From contig NC_011740.1 in assembly GCF_000026225.1 (NCBI RefSeq), positions 4,524,712 to 4,588,711 of the forward strand: a stretch of DNA of 64,000 nt, written 5' to 3'. Positions 25,101 through 32,694 of the stretch are shown piece by piece. The notes beneath the pieces are model-generated. The model saw nothing but the letters and a program-made list of their open reading frames with translations. It was not told where the DNA came from and made no database searches. A program made the position numbers and the translations under genes. This stretch comes from Escherichia fergusonii ATCC 35469 (GTDB lineage: Bacteria > Pseudomonadota > Gammaproteobacteria > Enterobacterales > Enterobacteriaceae). How positions within the stretch are numbered: position 1 is the stretch's first letter; every line of letters starts with the position of its first letter.

Positions 25101-25636
25101 CTAAAAATGCGGATATCAGTGGCAGTGTGAATGCGAACGCCGGGACGCTCAACAATGTCACGATTAATGAGAACTGTCTGATAAAAGGAAAACTGTCTGC
25201 CAGTCAGATTGAGGGCGATATTGTCAAAGCGGTGGGAAAGGCTTTTCCACATGATCCGCGCGAATCAGAATTTAAACCGTGGCCGTCAGGTACGATTACT
25301 GTGAGGATAGATGATGATCAAAAATATGACAGACAAATTGTCATTCCTGCTGTTGCGTTTCGTGGGGCGAAGCACCGGCAGGCATCCACAAACAGTGAAT
25401 ATTATTCATCCTGTCGTCTTGTTGTAAAAAAGAATGGTTCTGTAATTTATGACAAATCGACCAACGATGTTACAGCCATTTACACAGGCATCATGGATAT
25501 GCCAGCCGGTTCTGGAGGAATAACTCTTGAGTTTTCAGTTTCTGCGTCAAACGGGAATTATTATCCTTCAGCGACTATCAGCGATTTGCTTGTGGTCATT
25601 ATGAAAAAATCCACAGCTGGTATCAGTATCAGCTGA
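22148..25636 (+). CDS. Central tail fibre / host specificity protein J
   Basis: An 1162-residue tip attachment protein (lambda J is 1132). The N-terminal 600 residues form the tip hub (GKGSSKGHTPREAKDNL, YGMGKRLG, DRHNAVEVNWIDP). Fibronectin III domains lie at about 620-800. A coiled-coil region follows (ETVNKTLKDQSAAIQQIQKV). The last about 150 residues, the receptor-binding end, are encoded by visibly AT-richer DNA, as expected for an exchanged module. In lambda this end binds LamB; the receptor here cannot be read from sequence. Confidence 0.95.
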   Translation: MGKGSSKGHTPREAKDNLKSTQLLSVIDAISEGPIEGPVEGLKSVLLNSTPVLDNEGNTNISGVTVVFRAGEQEQSPPEGFESSGSETVLGTEVKYDTPITRTITSANIDRLRFTFGVQALVETTSKGDRNPSEVRLLVQIQRNGGWVTEKDITIKGKTTSQYLASVVVDNLPPRPFNIRMRRMTPDSTTDQLQNKTLWSSYTEIIDVKQCYPNTALVGVQVDSEQFGSQQVSRNYHLRGRILQVPSNYNPQTRQYSGIWDGTFKPAYSNNMAWCLWDMLTHPRYGMGKRLGAADVDKWALYVIGQYCDQSVPDGFGGTEPRITCNAYLTTQRKAWDVLSDFCSAMRCMPVWNGQTLTFVQDRPSDKVWTYNRSNVVMPDDGAPFRYSFSALKDRHNAVEVNWIDPNNGWETATELVEDTQAIVRYGRNVTKMDAFGCTSRGQVHRAGLWLIKTELLETQTVDFSVGAEGLRHVPGDVIEICDDDYAGISIGGRVLAVNSQTRTLTLDREITLPSSGTTLISLVDGQGNPVSVEVKSVTDGVKVKVSRVPDGVAEYSVWGLKLPTLRQRLFRCVSIRENDDGTYAITAVQHIPEKEAIVDNGAHFDGDQSGTVNGVTPPAVQHLTAEVTADSGEYQVLARWDTPKVVKGVSFLLRLTVTAEDGSERLVSTARTTETTYRFTQLALGNYRLTVRAANAWEQQGDPASVSFRIAAPAAPSRIELTPGYFQITATPHLAVYDPTVQFEFWFSEKRITDIRQVETSARYLGTAQCWIAASINIRPGHDYYFYVRSVNTVGKSVFVEAVGQPSNDASGYLDFFKGEIGKTHLAQELWTQIDNGQLAPDLAEIRTSITNVSNEITETVNKTLKDQSAAIQQIQKVQVDTSNNLNSMWAVKLQQMKDGRLYIAGIGAGIENTPDGMQSQVLLAADRVAFINPANGNTTPALVTQGGQTFINEALIKFLIAPTITSGGNPPAFSLTPDGKLTAKNADISGSVNANAGTLNNVTINENCLIKGKLSASQIEGDIVKAVGKAFPHDPRESEFKPWPSGTITVRIDDDQKYDRQIVIPAVAFRGAKHRQASTNSEYYSSCRLVVKKNGSVIYDKSTNDVTAIYTGIMDMPAGSGGITLEFSVSASNGNYYPSATISDLLVVIMKKSTAGISIS

Positions 25637-25655
25637 ATGTTTAAAACCCAAACCG

Positions 25656-25679
25656 GGCGCCAGAAATGGCGCCTTTTTT
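25656..25679 (+). terminator. Terminator between J and lom
   Basis: Stem GGCGCC / GGCGCC, loop AGAAAT, six T. Confidence 0.8.
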
Positions 25680-25703
25680 ATTGCAGAAAAGTGAGAGGTA
25701 ATT

Positions 25704-26303
25704 ATGCGTAAAGTATGTGCAATTCTTTTGTCCGCAGCAGTATTCCTGACCGTATCGGGTACGACAGTGAGTGCAGCAGAACACCATAGCACATTAAGCG
25801 CAGGATATATTCATGCTCATACGAAAATGCCAGGCGGTGATGATCTGAATGGTATTAACGTGAAATACCGTTATGAATTTACGGACACGCTTGGGATGGT
25901 GACGTCATTCAGTTATGCCAACGCCGAAGATGAGCAAAAAACGCATTACAGCGATACCCGCTGGCATGAAGATTCCGTTCGTAACCGCTGGTTCAGCGTG
26001 ATGGCGGGGCCGTCTGTACGCGTGAATGAATGGTTCAGCGCATATGCGATGGCGGGTGTGGCTTACAGCCGTGTTTCGACTTTCTCCGGGGATTATCTCC
26101 GCGTAACTGACAACAAGGGGAAAACGCACGATGTGCTGACCGGAAGTGATGATGGTCGCCACAGTAACACGTCTCTGACGTGGGGGGCTGGCGTGCAGTT
26201 TAACCCGACCGAATCCGTGGCCATTGATATTGCTTATGAAGGCTCCGGCAGTGGTGACTGGCGCACTGACGGTTTCATCGTGGGTGTCGGTTATAAATTC
26301 TGA
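25704..26303 (+). CDS. lom: Ail/Lom family outer membrane protein
   Basis: A 199-residue eight-stranded beta-barrel expressed from lambdoid prophages in lysogens. Signal peptide about 1-24 ends SAA|E. Alternating strands and the terminal YKF match the Ail/PagC/Lom family, whose members promote adhesion to human cells or serum resistance. It has an upstream hairpin and its own ribosome site (GTGAGAGG), so it may be expressed outside the lytic cycle. The match to Lom is by family; the effect on the host is inference. Confidence 0.92.
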   Translation: MRKVCAILLSAAVFLTVSGTTVSAAEHHSTLSAGYIHAHTKMPGGDDLNGINVKYRYEFTDTLGMVTSFSYANAEDEQKTHYSDTRWHEDSVRNRWFSVMAGPSVRVNEWFSAYAMAGVAYSRVSTFSGDYLRVTDNKGKTHDVLTGSDDGRHSNTSLTWGAGVQFNPTESVAIDIAYEGSGSGDWRTDGFIVGVGYKF

Positions 26304-26330
26304 TTAGCCAGGTAACACAGTGTTATGACA

Positions 26331-26356
26331 GCCCGCCGGTTCAGGCGGGCTTTTTT
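26331..26356 (+). terminator. Terminator between lom and stf
   Basis: Stem GCCCGCC / GGCGGGC, loop GGTTCA, six T. Confidence 0.85.
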
Positions 26357-26367
26357 GTGGGGTGAAT

Positions 26368-29300
26368 ATGGCAGTAAAGATTTCAGGTGTACTGAAAGAC
26401 GGAACAGGGAAACCGGTACAGAACTGCACCATTCAGCTGAAGGCAAAACGTAACAGTACCACGGTCGTGGTGAACACGCTGGCCTCAGAAAATCCGGATG
26501 AAGCCGGGCGTTACAGCATGGACGTTGAGTACGGTCAGTACAGCGTTATTCTGATGGTGGAAGGATTCCCGCCGTCACATGCCGGGACCATCACCGTGTA
26601 TGAGGATTCAAAGCCGGGGACGCTGAATGATTTTCTCGGTGCCATGACGGAGGATGATGCCCGTCCGGAGGCACTGCGCCGTTTTGAACTGATGGTGGAA
26701 GAGGTGGCGCGTAACGCGTCCGTAGTGGCACAGAACACGGCAGCCGCGAAGAAGTCAGCCAGCGATGCCAGCACATCTGCCAGTGAGGCGGCAACCCATG
26801 CGACTGATGCCGCAGGCTCAGCACGCGCAGCCAGCACGTCCGCCGAACAGGCCGCATCGTCTGCTCAGTCAGCATCTTCCAGCGCAGGAACGGCATCAAC
26901 AAAGGCCACGGAAGCGTCAAAAAGTGCTGCCGCTGCAGAGTCCTCAAAAAGCGCGGCGGCCACCAGTGCCGGTGCCGCGAAAACGTCAGAAACGAATGCG
27001 GCAGCGTCACAACAATCAGCAGCCACTTCTGCATCCACTGCGACGACGAAAGCGTCAGAAGCCGCCACTTCAGCCAGAGATGCGGCTGCCTCCAAAGAGG
27101 CGGCAAAATCATCAGAAACGAACGCCTCCACAAGCGCCAGCAGTGCAGCCTCCTCGGCAACGGCGGCAGGAAATTCCGCGAAGGCGGCAAAAACGTCAGA
27201 GACGAATGCTAAGTCTTCTGAAACGGCAGCGGAACAGAGCGCCTCAGCTGCGGCAGGCTCTGAGACAGTAGCTGCATCATCGGCCCGTGAAGCATCCATT
27301 AAGGCAGAGGAGGCAGCCGCCAGTGCCACCGCCGCCGGGAAATCGGCAGAAAGCGCCGCATCGTCCGCTTCAACAGCTACAACGAAGGTTACTGAAGCCA
27401 CTGAACAGGCCAGCGCAGCAGCGAGGTCTGCTTCCGCAGCGAAGACATCCGAGACGAACGCGAAAGCGTCGGAAACCAGTGCAGAATCCTCAAAAACGGC
27501 AGCCGCATCGTCAGCCAGTTCGGCGGCGTCATCGGCATCATCTGCGTCTGCTTCAAAAGATGAGGCGACCAGACAGGCGTCAGCGGCGGGAGAGAGTGCG
27601 TCAACGGCATCCACGAAGGCGACAGAGGCGGCAGGAAGTGCGACGGAGGCAGCTCAGAGCAAAAATGCGGCAGAATCCGCGGCAACGCGCGCCGAGACAG
27701 CTGCAAAACGGGCAGAGGATGTTGCATCTGCCGTGGCGCTTGAGGATGCGAGCACGACGAAAAAGGGGATAGTACAGCTCAGCAGTGAGACCAGCAGCGA
27801 ATCTGAGACGCTTGCAGCAACACCGAAAGCGGTCAAGTCTGCATACGACAACGCTGAAACACGCCTTCGGAAAGACCAGAACGGCGCAGATATACCTGAT
27901 AAAGATAGGTTCCTGAGCAACATTAACGTCTACAGCAAAGGTGAAGTTGATCAAAAAAGGGGGATGCGTAAGTATTCCTTTTCTGCGCCAGCGAATGTTG
28001 TTGACGGGAAATGGTATCCGATTGTATTGCGCCGTTCAGCCGGATATAACGATGAACTTGCCAGCCGGGTGGTCATATCAACAAGACAGAATGCTGGTAA
28101 TGATCCCATGAATAACTGCGAATTTAATGGCATCGTTACAAGTGGTGGTTGGTCGGACAGAGGATCATATGCTGCGGGTTATTTCTGGGCATATCAGTCT
28201 GAGGAACGGTCTATTCACTCAATTATCGCAAGCACTAAAGATGATGATGTTTGCAGTGTATTTTATGTTGAGGCCAGAGCTTTTCCGATTAAAGTATTTG
28301 CTGAGGAAGGGTTAAGTGTCATTGTACCGACAACTGATTATACAGCAGGTCAAACTACATATAAGTGGGGTGTAACAGAACCTGCTACTGAATGTATAAA
28401 TGCCCGTACTGTAATTGATTTTAACCAGGGGCGTGGTTATTACTGCTCGCATCAGTTTATTGGTGCCTTGCCTCTGTCTGGGGGGCAAATGTCCGGTGCA
28501 TTGACTTTAGCAAATATGGCGCAACCATTAAGAACTCCAGGTGGTGGCATATTTGCCAATGATGGCAACTTGTATATCAATAAACCGGGTTTCGCTGGAT
28601 GGATTGATGCACTCTTTTTGAAATTAACAGGAGGCACAATAACCGGGTCGCTTACCGTTAATGGCGGCATTAAGGGTAATGCTTCAACGGCTACGAAGCT
28701 TCAAACGCCAGTAAATATTAATGGTGTTAAGTTTGATGGCTCAGGTGACATCAACATTAATACCTTAGTGTCCAGAGGTATGGTGGCCGCATTAAGTGGC
28801 AATACACAAGGCACCCCAGGCGTTCAGATGTATGAAGCGTATAAAAATGGCTACCCCACGACTTACGGCAATGTGCTTCATATGAAAGGTGCGAATGCTG
28901 CAGGAGAGGGTGAATTGCTTATCGGCTGGAGTGGTACAAGCGGTGCCCATGCTCCGGCATTTATTCGTTCACGACGGGATGCTACCGACGCAAACTGGTC
29001 GCTATGGGATCAGCTTTACACAACGGCTTATCCTCCTTCAGAGCTTTATCCTGCAGGGGCACCGATACCGTGGCCATCAGACACAATTCCATCTGGTTAT
29101 GCTCTGATGCAGGGGCAGACTTTTGATAAATCAGCATATCCGAAACTTGCAACCGCTTACCCATCTGGTGTGATCCCTGATCTGCGTGGATGGACAATTA
29201 AGGGCAAACCCGCCAGTGGTCGCGCTGTATTGTCTCAGGAACAGGATGGTATTAAATCGCATACCCACAGTGCCAGTGCATCCAGTACGGATTTGGGGAC

Positions 29301-29742
29301 GAAAACAACCAGTTCGTTTGATTATGGTACTAAGTCCACGAATAACACCGGGGCGCATACACATAGTATTAGCGGGACAGCAAATAGTGCAGGTGGGCAC
29401 CAACACCAGAGTTCTGGACCATATGCGAATTCTAATAGAACTGCACTCTTTCCTAACGGTTATACCCAGGTTTCAGTCACAAACGTACCAGTTGTACCAC
29501 AGGAATCTGGCTCAGGTACGAGCCGTATATCAGGGAAGACATCATCAGATGGAGCACATACCCACTCATTGTCTGGTACTGCCGCATCTGCAGGGGCACA
29601 CGCACATACTGTCGGTATTGGTGCCCATGCACACACTGTGGCGCTGGGTGCACATGGACACACCATCACCGTTAACGCTGTTGGTAACGCGGAAAACACC
29701 GTCAAAAACATCGCATTTAACTATATTGTGAGGCTTGCATAA
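26368..29742 (+). CDS. stf: Side tail fibre protein
   Basis: An 1124-residue Stf; initial reversible host contact. The N-terminal domain (1-115) attaches to the tail. Residues about 115-470 are a long Ala/Ser/Thr/Glu/Lys heptad-like repeat region (KTSETNA recurs) forming a trimeric shaft. About 530-710 is encoded by AT-richer DNA and looks like an inserted module. A tail-collar-like segment (PIPWPSDTIPSGYALMQGQTFDKSAYP) lies near 895-920, and the C-terminus has His-x-His repeats (GAHTHS, GAHAHT, GAHGHT) that bind metal ions in related fibres. The ATG at 26368 follows GGGGTG. Confidence 0.93.
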   Translation: MAVKISGVLKDGTGKPVQNCTIQLKAKRNSTTVVVNTLASENPDEAGRYSMDVEYGQYSVILMVEGFPPSHAGTITVYEDSKPGTLNDFLGAMTEDDARPEALRRFELMVEEVARNASVVAQNTAAAKKSASDASTSASEAATHATDAAGSARAASTSAEQAASSAQSASSSAGTASTKATEASKSAAAAESSKSAAATSAGAAKTSETNAAASQQSAATSASTATTKASEAATSARDAAASKEAAKSSETNASTSASSAASSATAAGNSAKAAKTSETNAKSSETAAEQSASAAAGSETVAASSAREASIKAEEAAASATAAGKSAESAASSASTATTKVTEATEQASAAARSASAAKTSETNAKASETSAESSKTAAASSASSAASSASSASASKDEATRQASAAGESASTASTKATEAAGSATEAAQSKNAAESAATRAETAAKRAEDVASAVALEDASTTKKGIVQLSSETSSESETLAATPKAVKSAYDNAETRLRKDQNGADIPDKDRFLSNINVYSKGEVDQKRGMRKYSFSAPANVVDGKWYPIVLRRSAGYNDELASRVVISTRQNAGNDPMNNCEFNGIVTSGGWSDRGSYAAGYFWAYQSEERSIHSIIASTKDDDVCSVFYVEARAFPIKVFAEEGLSVIVPTTDYTAGQTTYKWGVTEPATECINARTVIDFNQGRGYYCSHQFIGALPLSGGQMSGALTLANMAQPLRTPGGGIFANDGNLYINKPGFAGWIDALFLKLTGGTITGSLTVNGGIKGNASTATKLQTPVNINGVKFDGSGDININTLVSRGMVAALSGNTQGTPGVQMYEAYKNGYPTTYGNVLHMKGANAAGEGELLIGWSGTSGAHAPAFIRSRRDATDANWSLWDQLYTTAYPPSELYPAGAPIPWPSDTIPSGYALMQGQTFDKSAYPKLATAYPSGVIPDLRGWTIKGKPASGRAVLSQEQDGIKSHTHSASASSTDLGTKTTSSFDYGTKSTNNTGAHTHSISGTANSAGGHQHQSSGPYANSNRTALFPNGYTQVSVTNVPVVPQESGSGTSRISGKTSSDGAHTHSLSGTAASAGAHAHTVGIGAHAHTVALGAHGHTITVNAVGNAENTVKNIAFNYIVRLA

Positions 29743-30317
29743 TGGCATTCATAATGAGTGAACATCCACAGACCATAAAAATTTATAATCTGCTGGCCGG
29801 AACCGGCGAATTTATTGGTGAAGGTGATGCATATATTCCACCCCATACAGGTCTGCCTGCAAACAGTACCGATATTGCACCGCCAGATATTCCGGCTGGC
29901 TTCGTGGCTGTTTTTAACAATGAGGATACATCATGGCATCTCGTTGAAGACCACAGGGGAAAAACGGTCTATGACGTGGCATCAGGGGACGCGTTATTTA
30001 TTTCTGAACTCGGCCCGTTACCAGAAAATGTCACCTGGTTGTCGCCGGATGGGGAATATCAGAAGTGGAACGGCACAACCTGGGTGAAGGATGCGGAAGC
30101 AGAAAAACTGTTTCGGATACGGGAAGCGGAAGAAACAAAAAATAGCCTCATGCGGGTAGCCAGTGAGCATATTGCGCCACTTCAGGATGCTGCAGATCTG
30201 GAAATTGCAACGGAGGAAGAAATCTCGTTGCTGGAAGCATGGAAAAAGTATCGGGTATTGCTGAACCGTGTTGATACGTCAACTGCACAGGATATTGAAT
30301 GGCCAGCACTGCCGTAG
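29742..30317 (+). CDS. tfa: Tail fibre assembly protein
   Basis: A 191-residue Tfa chaperone that helps the Stf C-terminus fold into a trimer and may stay attached. The start ATG shares its A with the stf TAA. The C-terminal domain (WVKDAEAEKLFRIREAEETKNSLMRVA...) is typical, and the N-terminal part pairs with the matching fibre tip. Confidence 0.93.
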   Translation: MAFIMSEHPQTIKIYNLLAGTGEFIGEGDAYIPPHTGLPANSTDIAPPDIPAGFVAVFNNEDTSWHLVEDHRGKTVYDVASGDALFISELGPLPENVTWLSPDGEYQKWNGTTWVKDAEAEKLFRIREAEETKNSLMRVASEHIAPLQDAADLEIATEEEISLLEAWKKYRVLLNRVDTSTAQDIEWPALP

Positions 30318-30414
30318 GGTAAAACATATAAATTCTATAATTAGATGTATCTTTCCATTTACGGCAAGGAAGGGGGCTTGGAAGACGTAAAGCATCTCAC
30401 ACCGAGATTATTTT
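30318..30414. other. Convergent intergenic tfa/recombinase
   Basis: A 97-base AT-rich gap with no clear hairpin terminator. Any recombinase crossover site would be expected here or within stf; none was recognised. Confidence 0.3.
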
Positions 30415-31005
30415 TTATATGTCAGGTGTCTGAAGTTTTGCTTTGGCTCTTAAAATGGTTTGCCGCGAGGTTTTGAATTCCCGGGCAATGGCACTTATAC
30501 TTACACCTGACTTAATTCGTTCGAATACCACCTGTTTCTGTTCTTCATTTAACACAGGTGGTCGACCAAAACGTTTCCCTGCGCCCCGGGCTCTTACTAT
30601 CCCGGAATGAGTGCGTTCAAGTAAAAGGTCTCGTTCAAATTCAGCGACTGCTGAAATTACTTGCATCATCATTTTTCCTGTTGGACTGGTCAGGTCAATG
30701 CCCCCCAATGCTAAGCAATGCACTCTGATACCTGTTTCGGTCAGTTGTTCCACTGTTTTCCTGATATCCATTGCATTACAACCAAGGCGATCCAGTTTTG
30801 TCACAATCAATTGATCACCACATTTCAGGCGAGCAAGCAACCGGTTAAAACCAGGACGCTCACTGGTTGCTGCTGAGCCGCTAATGTGTTCTTCGATTAT
30901 TTGCTGAGGTTTGATTTTAAAACCTGCACTTTCGATTTCCCGGCGTTGATTTTCGGGGGGCTGATCCAGCGTTGATATCCGACAGTAAGCAAAAATTCGA
31001 GACAT
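30415..31005 (-). CDS. pinQ: Serine recombinase (PinQ/PinR family DNA invertase)
   Basis: A 196-residue small serine recombinase nearly identical to PinQ/PinR of Qin and Rac. The catalytic Ser is in YCRIS (residue 10), the Arg cluster in TKLDRLG, and the C-terminal helix-turn-helix (VSISAIAREFKTSRQTILRAKAKL) binds DNA. Family members invert segments that carry alternative fibre ends, with Fis as cofactor. No alternative fibre segment lies beside it here, so the substrate is unclear. PinQ and PinR cannot be told apart from this reading. Confidence 0.9.
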   Translation of the reverse strand: MSRIFAYCRISTLDQPPENQRREIESAGFKIKPQQIIEEHISGSAATSERPGFNRLLARLKCGDQLIVTKLDRLGCNAMDIRKTVEQLTETGIRVHCLALGGIDLTSPTGKMMMQVISAVAEFERDLLLERTHSGIVRARGAGKRFGRPPVLNEEQKQVVFERIKSGVSISAIAREFKTSRQTILRAKAKLQTPDI

Positions 31006-31384
31006 AGTGAGACTCTATACGAAATTGGTGTACATATCATAATGCATATCCAAAAATTATTTCGCTTATTATTGTACATATTTGTATGTATACGTTCGAA
31101 AATAAACGAATTCGGATGCAGTCCCGTAATTTTGGTGTAACCAAAAATCGATTTTTTGAAAAATGGCTTTAACTCGGTTTGTTTTTCGAACTCCGGGCGG
31201 ACTCGAGGAAGACGAATAATAGTGTTGTATGTTATTTTAACCAGATTTTAAGTTGTTTGGTCGTGGAAAAGTGGAGCAAAATGTTGTTAAAGTGGAAAAA
31301 TGGTAAAAAAAGTAGGTTGTTGCGGAATAACGTAGTTGTTGATATTTTTTTAATGCATTGAAAAATTATTTTTCAGGGGAGGTA
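31006..31384. other. Intergenic with nested inverted repeats
   Basis: No gene seen. Contains TTTTGGT-GTA-ACCAAAA (31130-31146) inside a wider pair GTTCGAAAA (31094-31102) / TTTTCGAAC (31183-31191), nearly concentric. Also carries two TGTACATA copies (31029, 31073), upstream of the recombinase gene. A regulatory or recombination site is possible. Confidence 0.4.
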
Positions 31385-31618
31385 TTACACTTTACCATTT
31401 AAATTTTGGTTGTCTTTAAGAACTGATATCGCTGTTTGTAATAATTCTTTGTTATCCAGCCATGACTTTTTCTTTATGTTTCCTTCAATGTAATCAAGCA
31501 ATGTTCTGGTATTGATAGGTCTTCCCTGTTTTGCTACTTCCACGACAGCATCTCCCAGGATAATTCTGACTTCAGGAAGCTGCGCAGGGAACCACTTTAG
31601 GGTGTCTTTTGATTTCAT
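31385..31618 (-). CDS. YmgB/AriR-like small protein
   Basis: A 77-residue helical protein. Start 31618 has AAGGA eight bases upstream; a longer form from 31651 lacks one. The core ILGDAVVEVAKQGRPINTRTLLDYIEGNI followed by ELLQTAISVLKDN resembles AriR ([30 protein letters not shown]). AriR is a small dimeric regulator linked to acid resistance and biofilm control. Family membership is my reading of a modest match, and the function here is unknown. Confidence 0.65.
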   Translation of the reverse strand: MKSKDTLKWFPAQLPEVRIILGDAVVEVAKQGRPINTRTLLDYIEGNIKKKSWLDNKELLQTAISVLKDNQNLNGKV

Positions 31619-32056
31619 GAAGATATTCCTTAAAATATTATTGGTTTTCATTGCAATATTGTATGTCTGATTCAGGATATGTTGACTTATACATCGGTTT
31701 TGTCCGGGTTATTGGATATGCCAATCCCTAATTTTATTAGAGCATGACCAAAAATGCTGAATATGATAAGTAGTGAAGTGATTATCAGTATGCTGTTCAT
31801 ATAGCCTCGAATTAGTATGGTGTTATATATAATATAGTTGACAATTTTTATCCTGGGTGTTCTTAAAGTTCGTAGATGAACACTGTAGTTTCAGGTATAC
31901 AGGAATGCTTACAGATAGAGGCAAAAGTCAGGAGGTTAATGGCGCAAACTGAAGGGGTAGCTGCGAACTAACTTAGGTAGAGACTCTACACGGATTCGGT
32001 TTAAAAGTATACATAGATAACAATTTTTATCTGAAGAAGAAAAATATTAAGGTGAT
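31619..32056. other. Unexplained AT-rich region with a promoter-like site
   Basis: No recognised gene. TTGACA (31838-31843) is 17 bp from TCTTAA (31861-31866). Downstream, AGGAGG precedes a nine-residue frame MAQTEGVAAN (31939), then the palindrome GTAGAGACTCTAC (about 31978-31990). It may encode a small RNA or a regulatory leader. Confidence 0.4.
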
Positions 32057-32230
32057 ATGGTCATATATACTTTAATGCGGAAGAATGAATGTGATGAGAG
32101 TGCTGTATCTGAATGGTTGAAAAACCGCAGACACGTCGTATGCAAGAACGTGCTGCGGTTGGCTGGTGAACTTCCGATAGTGCGAGTATTGAATGATTTC
32201 CAGCCGTTACCGATTTTACGTGTTAATTAG
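32057..32230 (+). CDS. Possible 57-residue phage protein
   Basis: Open frame MVIYTLMRKNECDESAVSEWLKNRRHVVCKN... with AAGGTG just upstream of the ATG. It converges on the dinI-like gene and overlaps its stop by four bases. Basic, two cysteines, no recognised family. Its tidy fit in the gap supports it, but it is short and unproven. Confidence 0.4.
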   Translation: MVIYTLMRKNECDESAVSEWLKNRRHVVCKNVLRLAGELPIVRVLNDFQPLPILRVN

Positions 32231-32475
32231 TGAACAAACCACTCGTCAGCAGACTCCCAGGTATCTTTCAGAGTTTCCTGAACAAAAGTTTTAGCTGAAT
32301 CTTTATCGGCGGTGCGCGTAACAGAAAGGCCATCGTTGCTGGTGGCTTTTACGATCACCTCTACATCGTCATAACGCTTACTGATGCGTCGAGTTAATTC
32401 TTCCTTTAACGCATCCACAGCACCGTTTGGCATTTTAGTCATTTTCTCTTTGGCTATGCAGATCTCAATACGCAT
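32227..32475 (-). CDS. DinI-like SOS protein
   Basis: An 82-residue DinI family protein (MRIEICIAKEKMTKMPNGAVDALKEELTRRISKRYDDVEVIVKATSNDGLSVTR...). DinI mimics DNA, binds RecA filaments and modulates LexA, UmuD and repressor cleavage. GAGGG precedes the start. Two LexA boxes lie just upstream. Such genes are common at prophage right ends, next to attR, and may tune prophage induction. Confidence 0.93.
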   Translation of the reverse strand: MRIEICIAKEKMTKMPNGAVDALKEELTRRISKRYDDVEVIVKATSNDGLSVTRTADKDSAKTFVQETLKDTWESADEWFVH

Positions 32476-32490
32476 AAAAATCCCTCTACA

Positions 32491-32534
32491 CTGTGTTTGT
32501 ATACAGTGTTATTTTTAACTGTATGAATAAACAG
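32491..32534 (-). promoter_or_regulatory. Two LexA (SOS) boxes before the dinI-like gene
   Basis: CTGTGTTTGTATACAG (32491-32506) and CTGTATGAATAAACAG (32519-32534) both fit CTG-N10-CAG, with centres 28 bp apart. They cover the promoter region of the leftward dinI-like gene, 16 bp upstream of its start codon. Confidence 0.85.
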
Positions 32535-32694
32535 TGTCAATAGAACAAAGATTGCTGCATGTACAAATGTTCTTTGGCTACAAATACACCTACTGATCAT
32601 GTTCTGCTATGCTCTGATACCTCCAAAATGTACAATCAGCGGCATGAATTTTTCTTTGTACATATGATTGTACATAATCAAAGAGACAACAATT
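32535..32694 (+). promoter_or_regulatory. Phage right arm and replacement promoter region of prfC
   Basis: Between the SOS boxes and prfC. Four TGTACA motifs start at 32560, 32629, 32657 and 32669; the last two form the direct repeat TTGTACATA. They could be integrase arm sites or parts of the promoter that now drives prfC. AAAGAGA is about 9 bases before the prfC ATG. Confidence 0.5.

Noticed and set aside
23834..25252. 472-codon leftward frame opposite J
   Set aside because: Arises from codon bias of J; no family match recognised.
26865..27614. 249-codon Ala/Asp/Ser-rich leftward frame opposite stf
   Set aside because: Mirror image of the repetitive Stf shaft; low complexity, no start signal.
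26700..27720. Possible CRISPR-like or tandem repeat array in stf
   Set aside because: The repeats are irregular codon-level repeats encoding the Ala/Ser/Thr shaft, with no constant repeat or spacers.
31130..31146. Invertase crossover site of hix/gix type
   Set aside because: The arms are arranged TTTTGG...CCAAAA, the reverse of the AAAACC...GGTTTT order of known sites.
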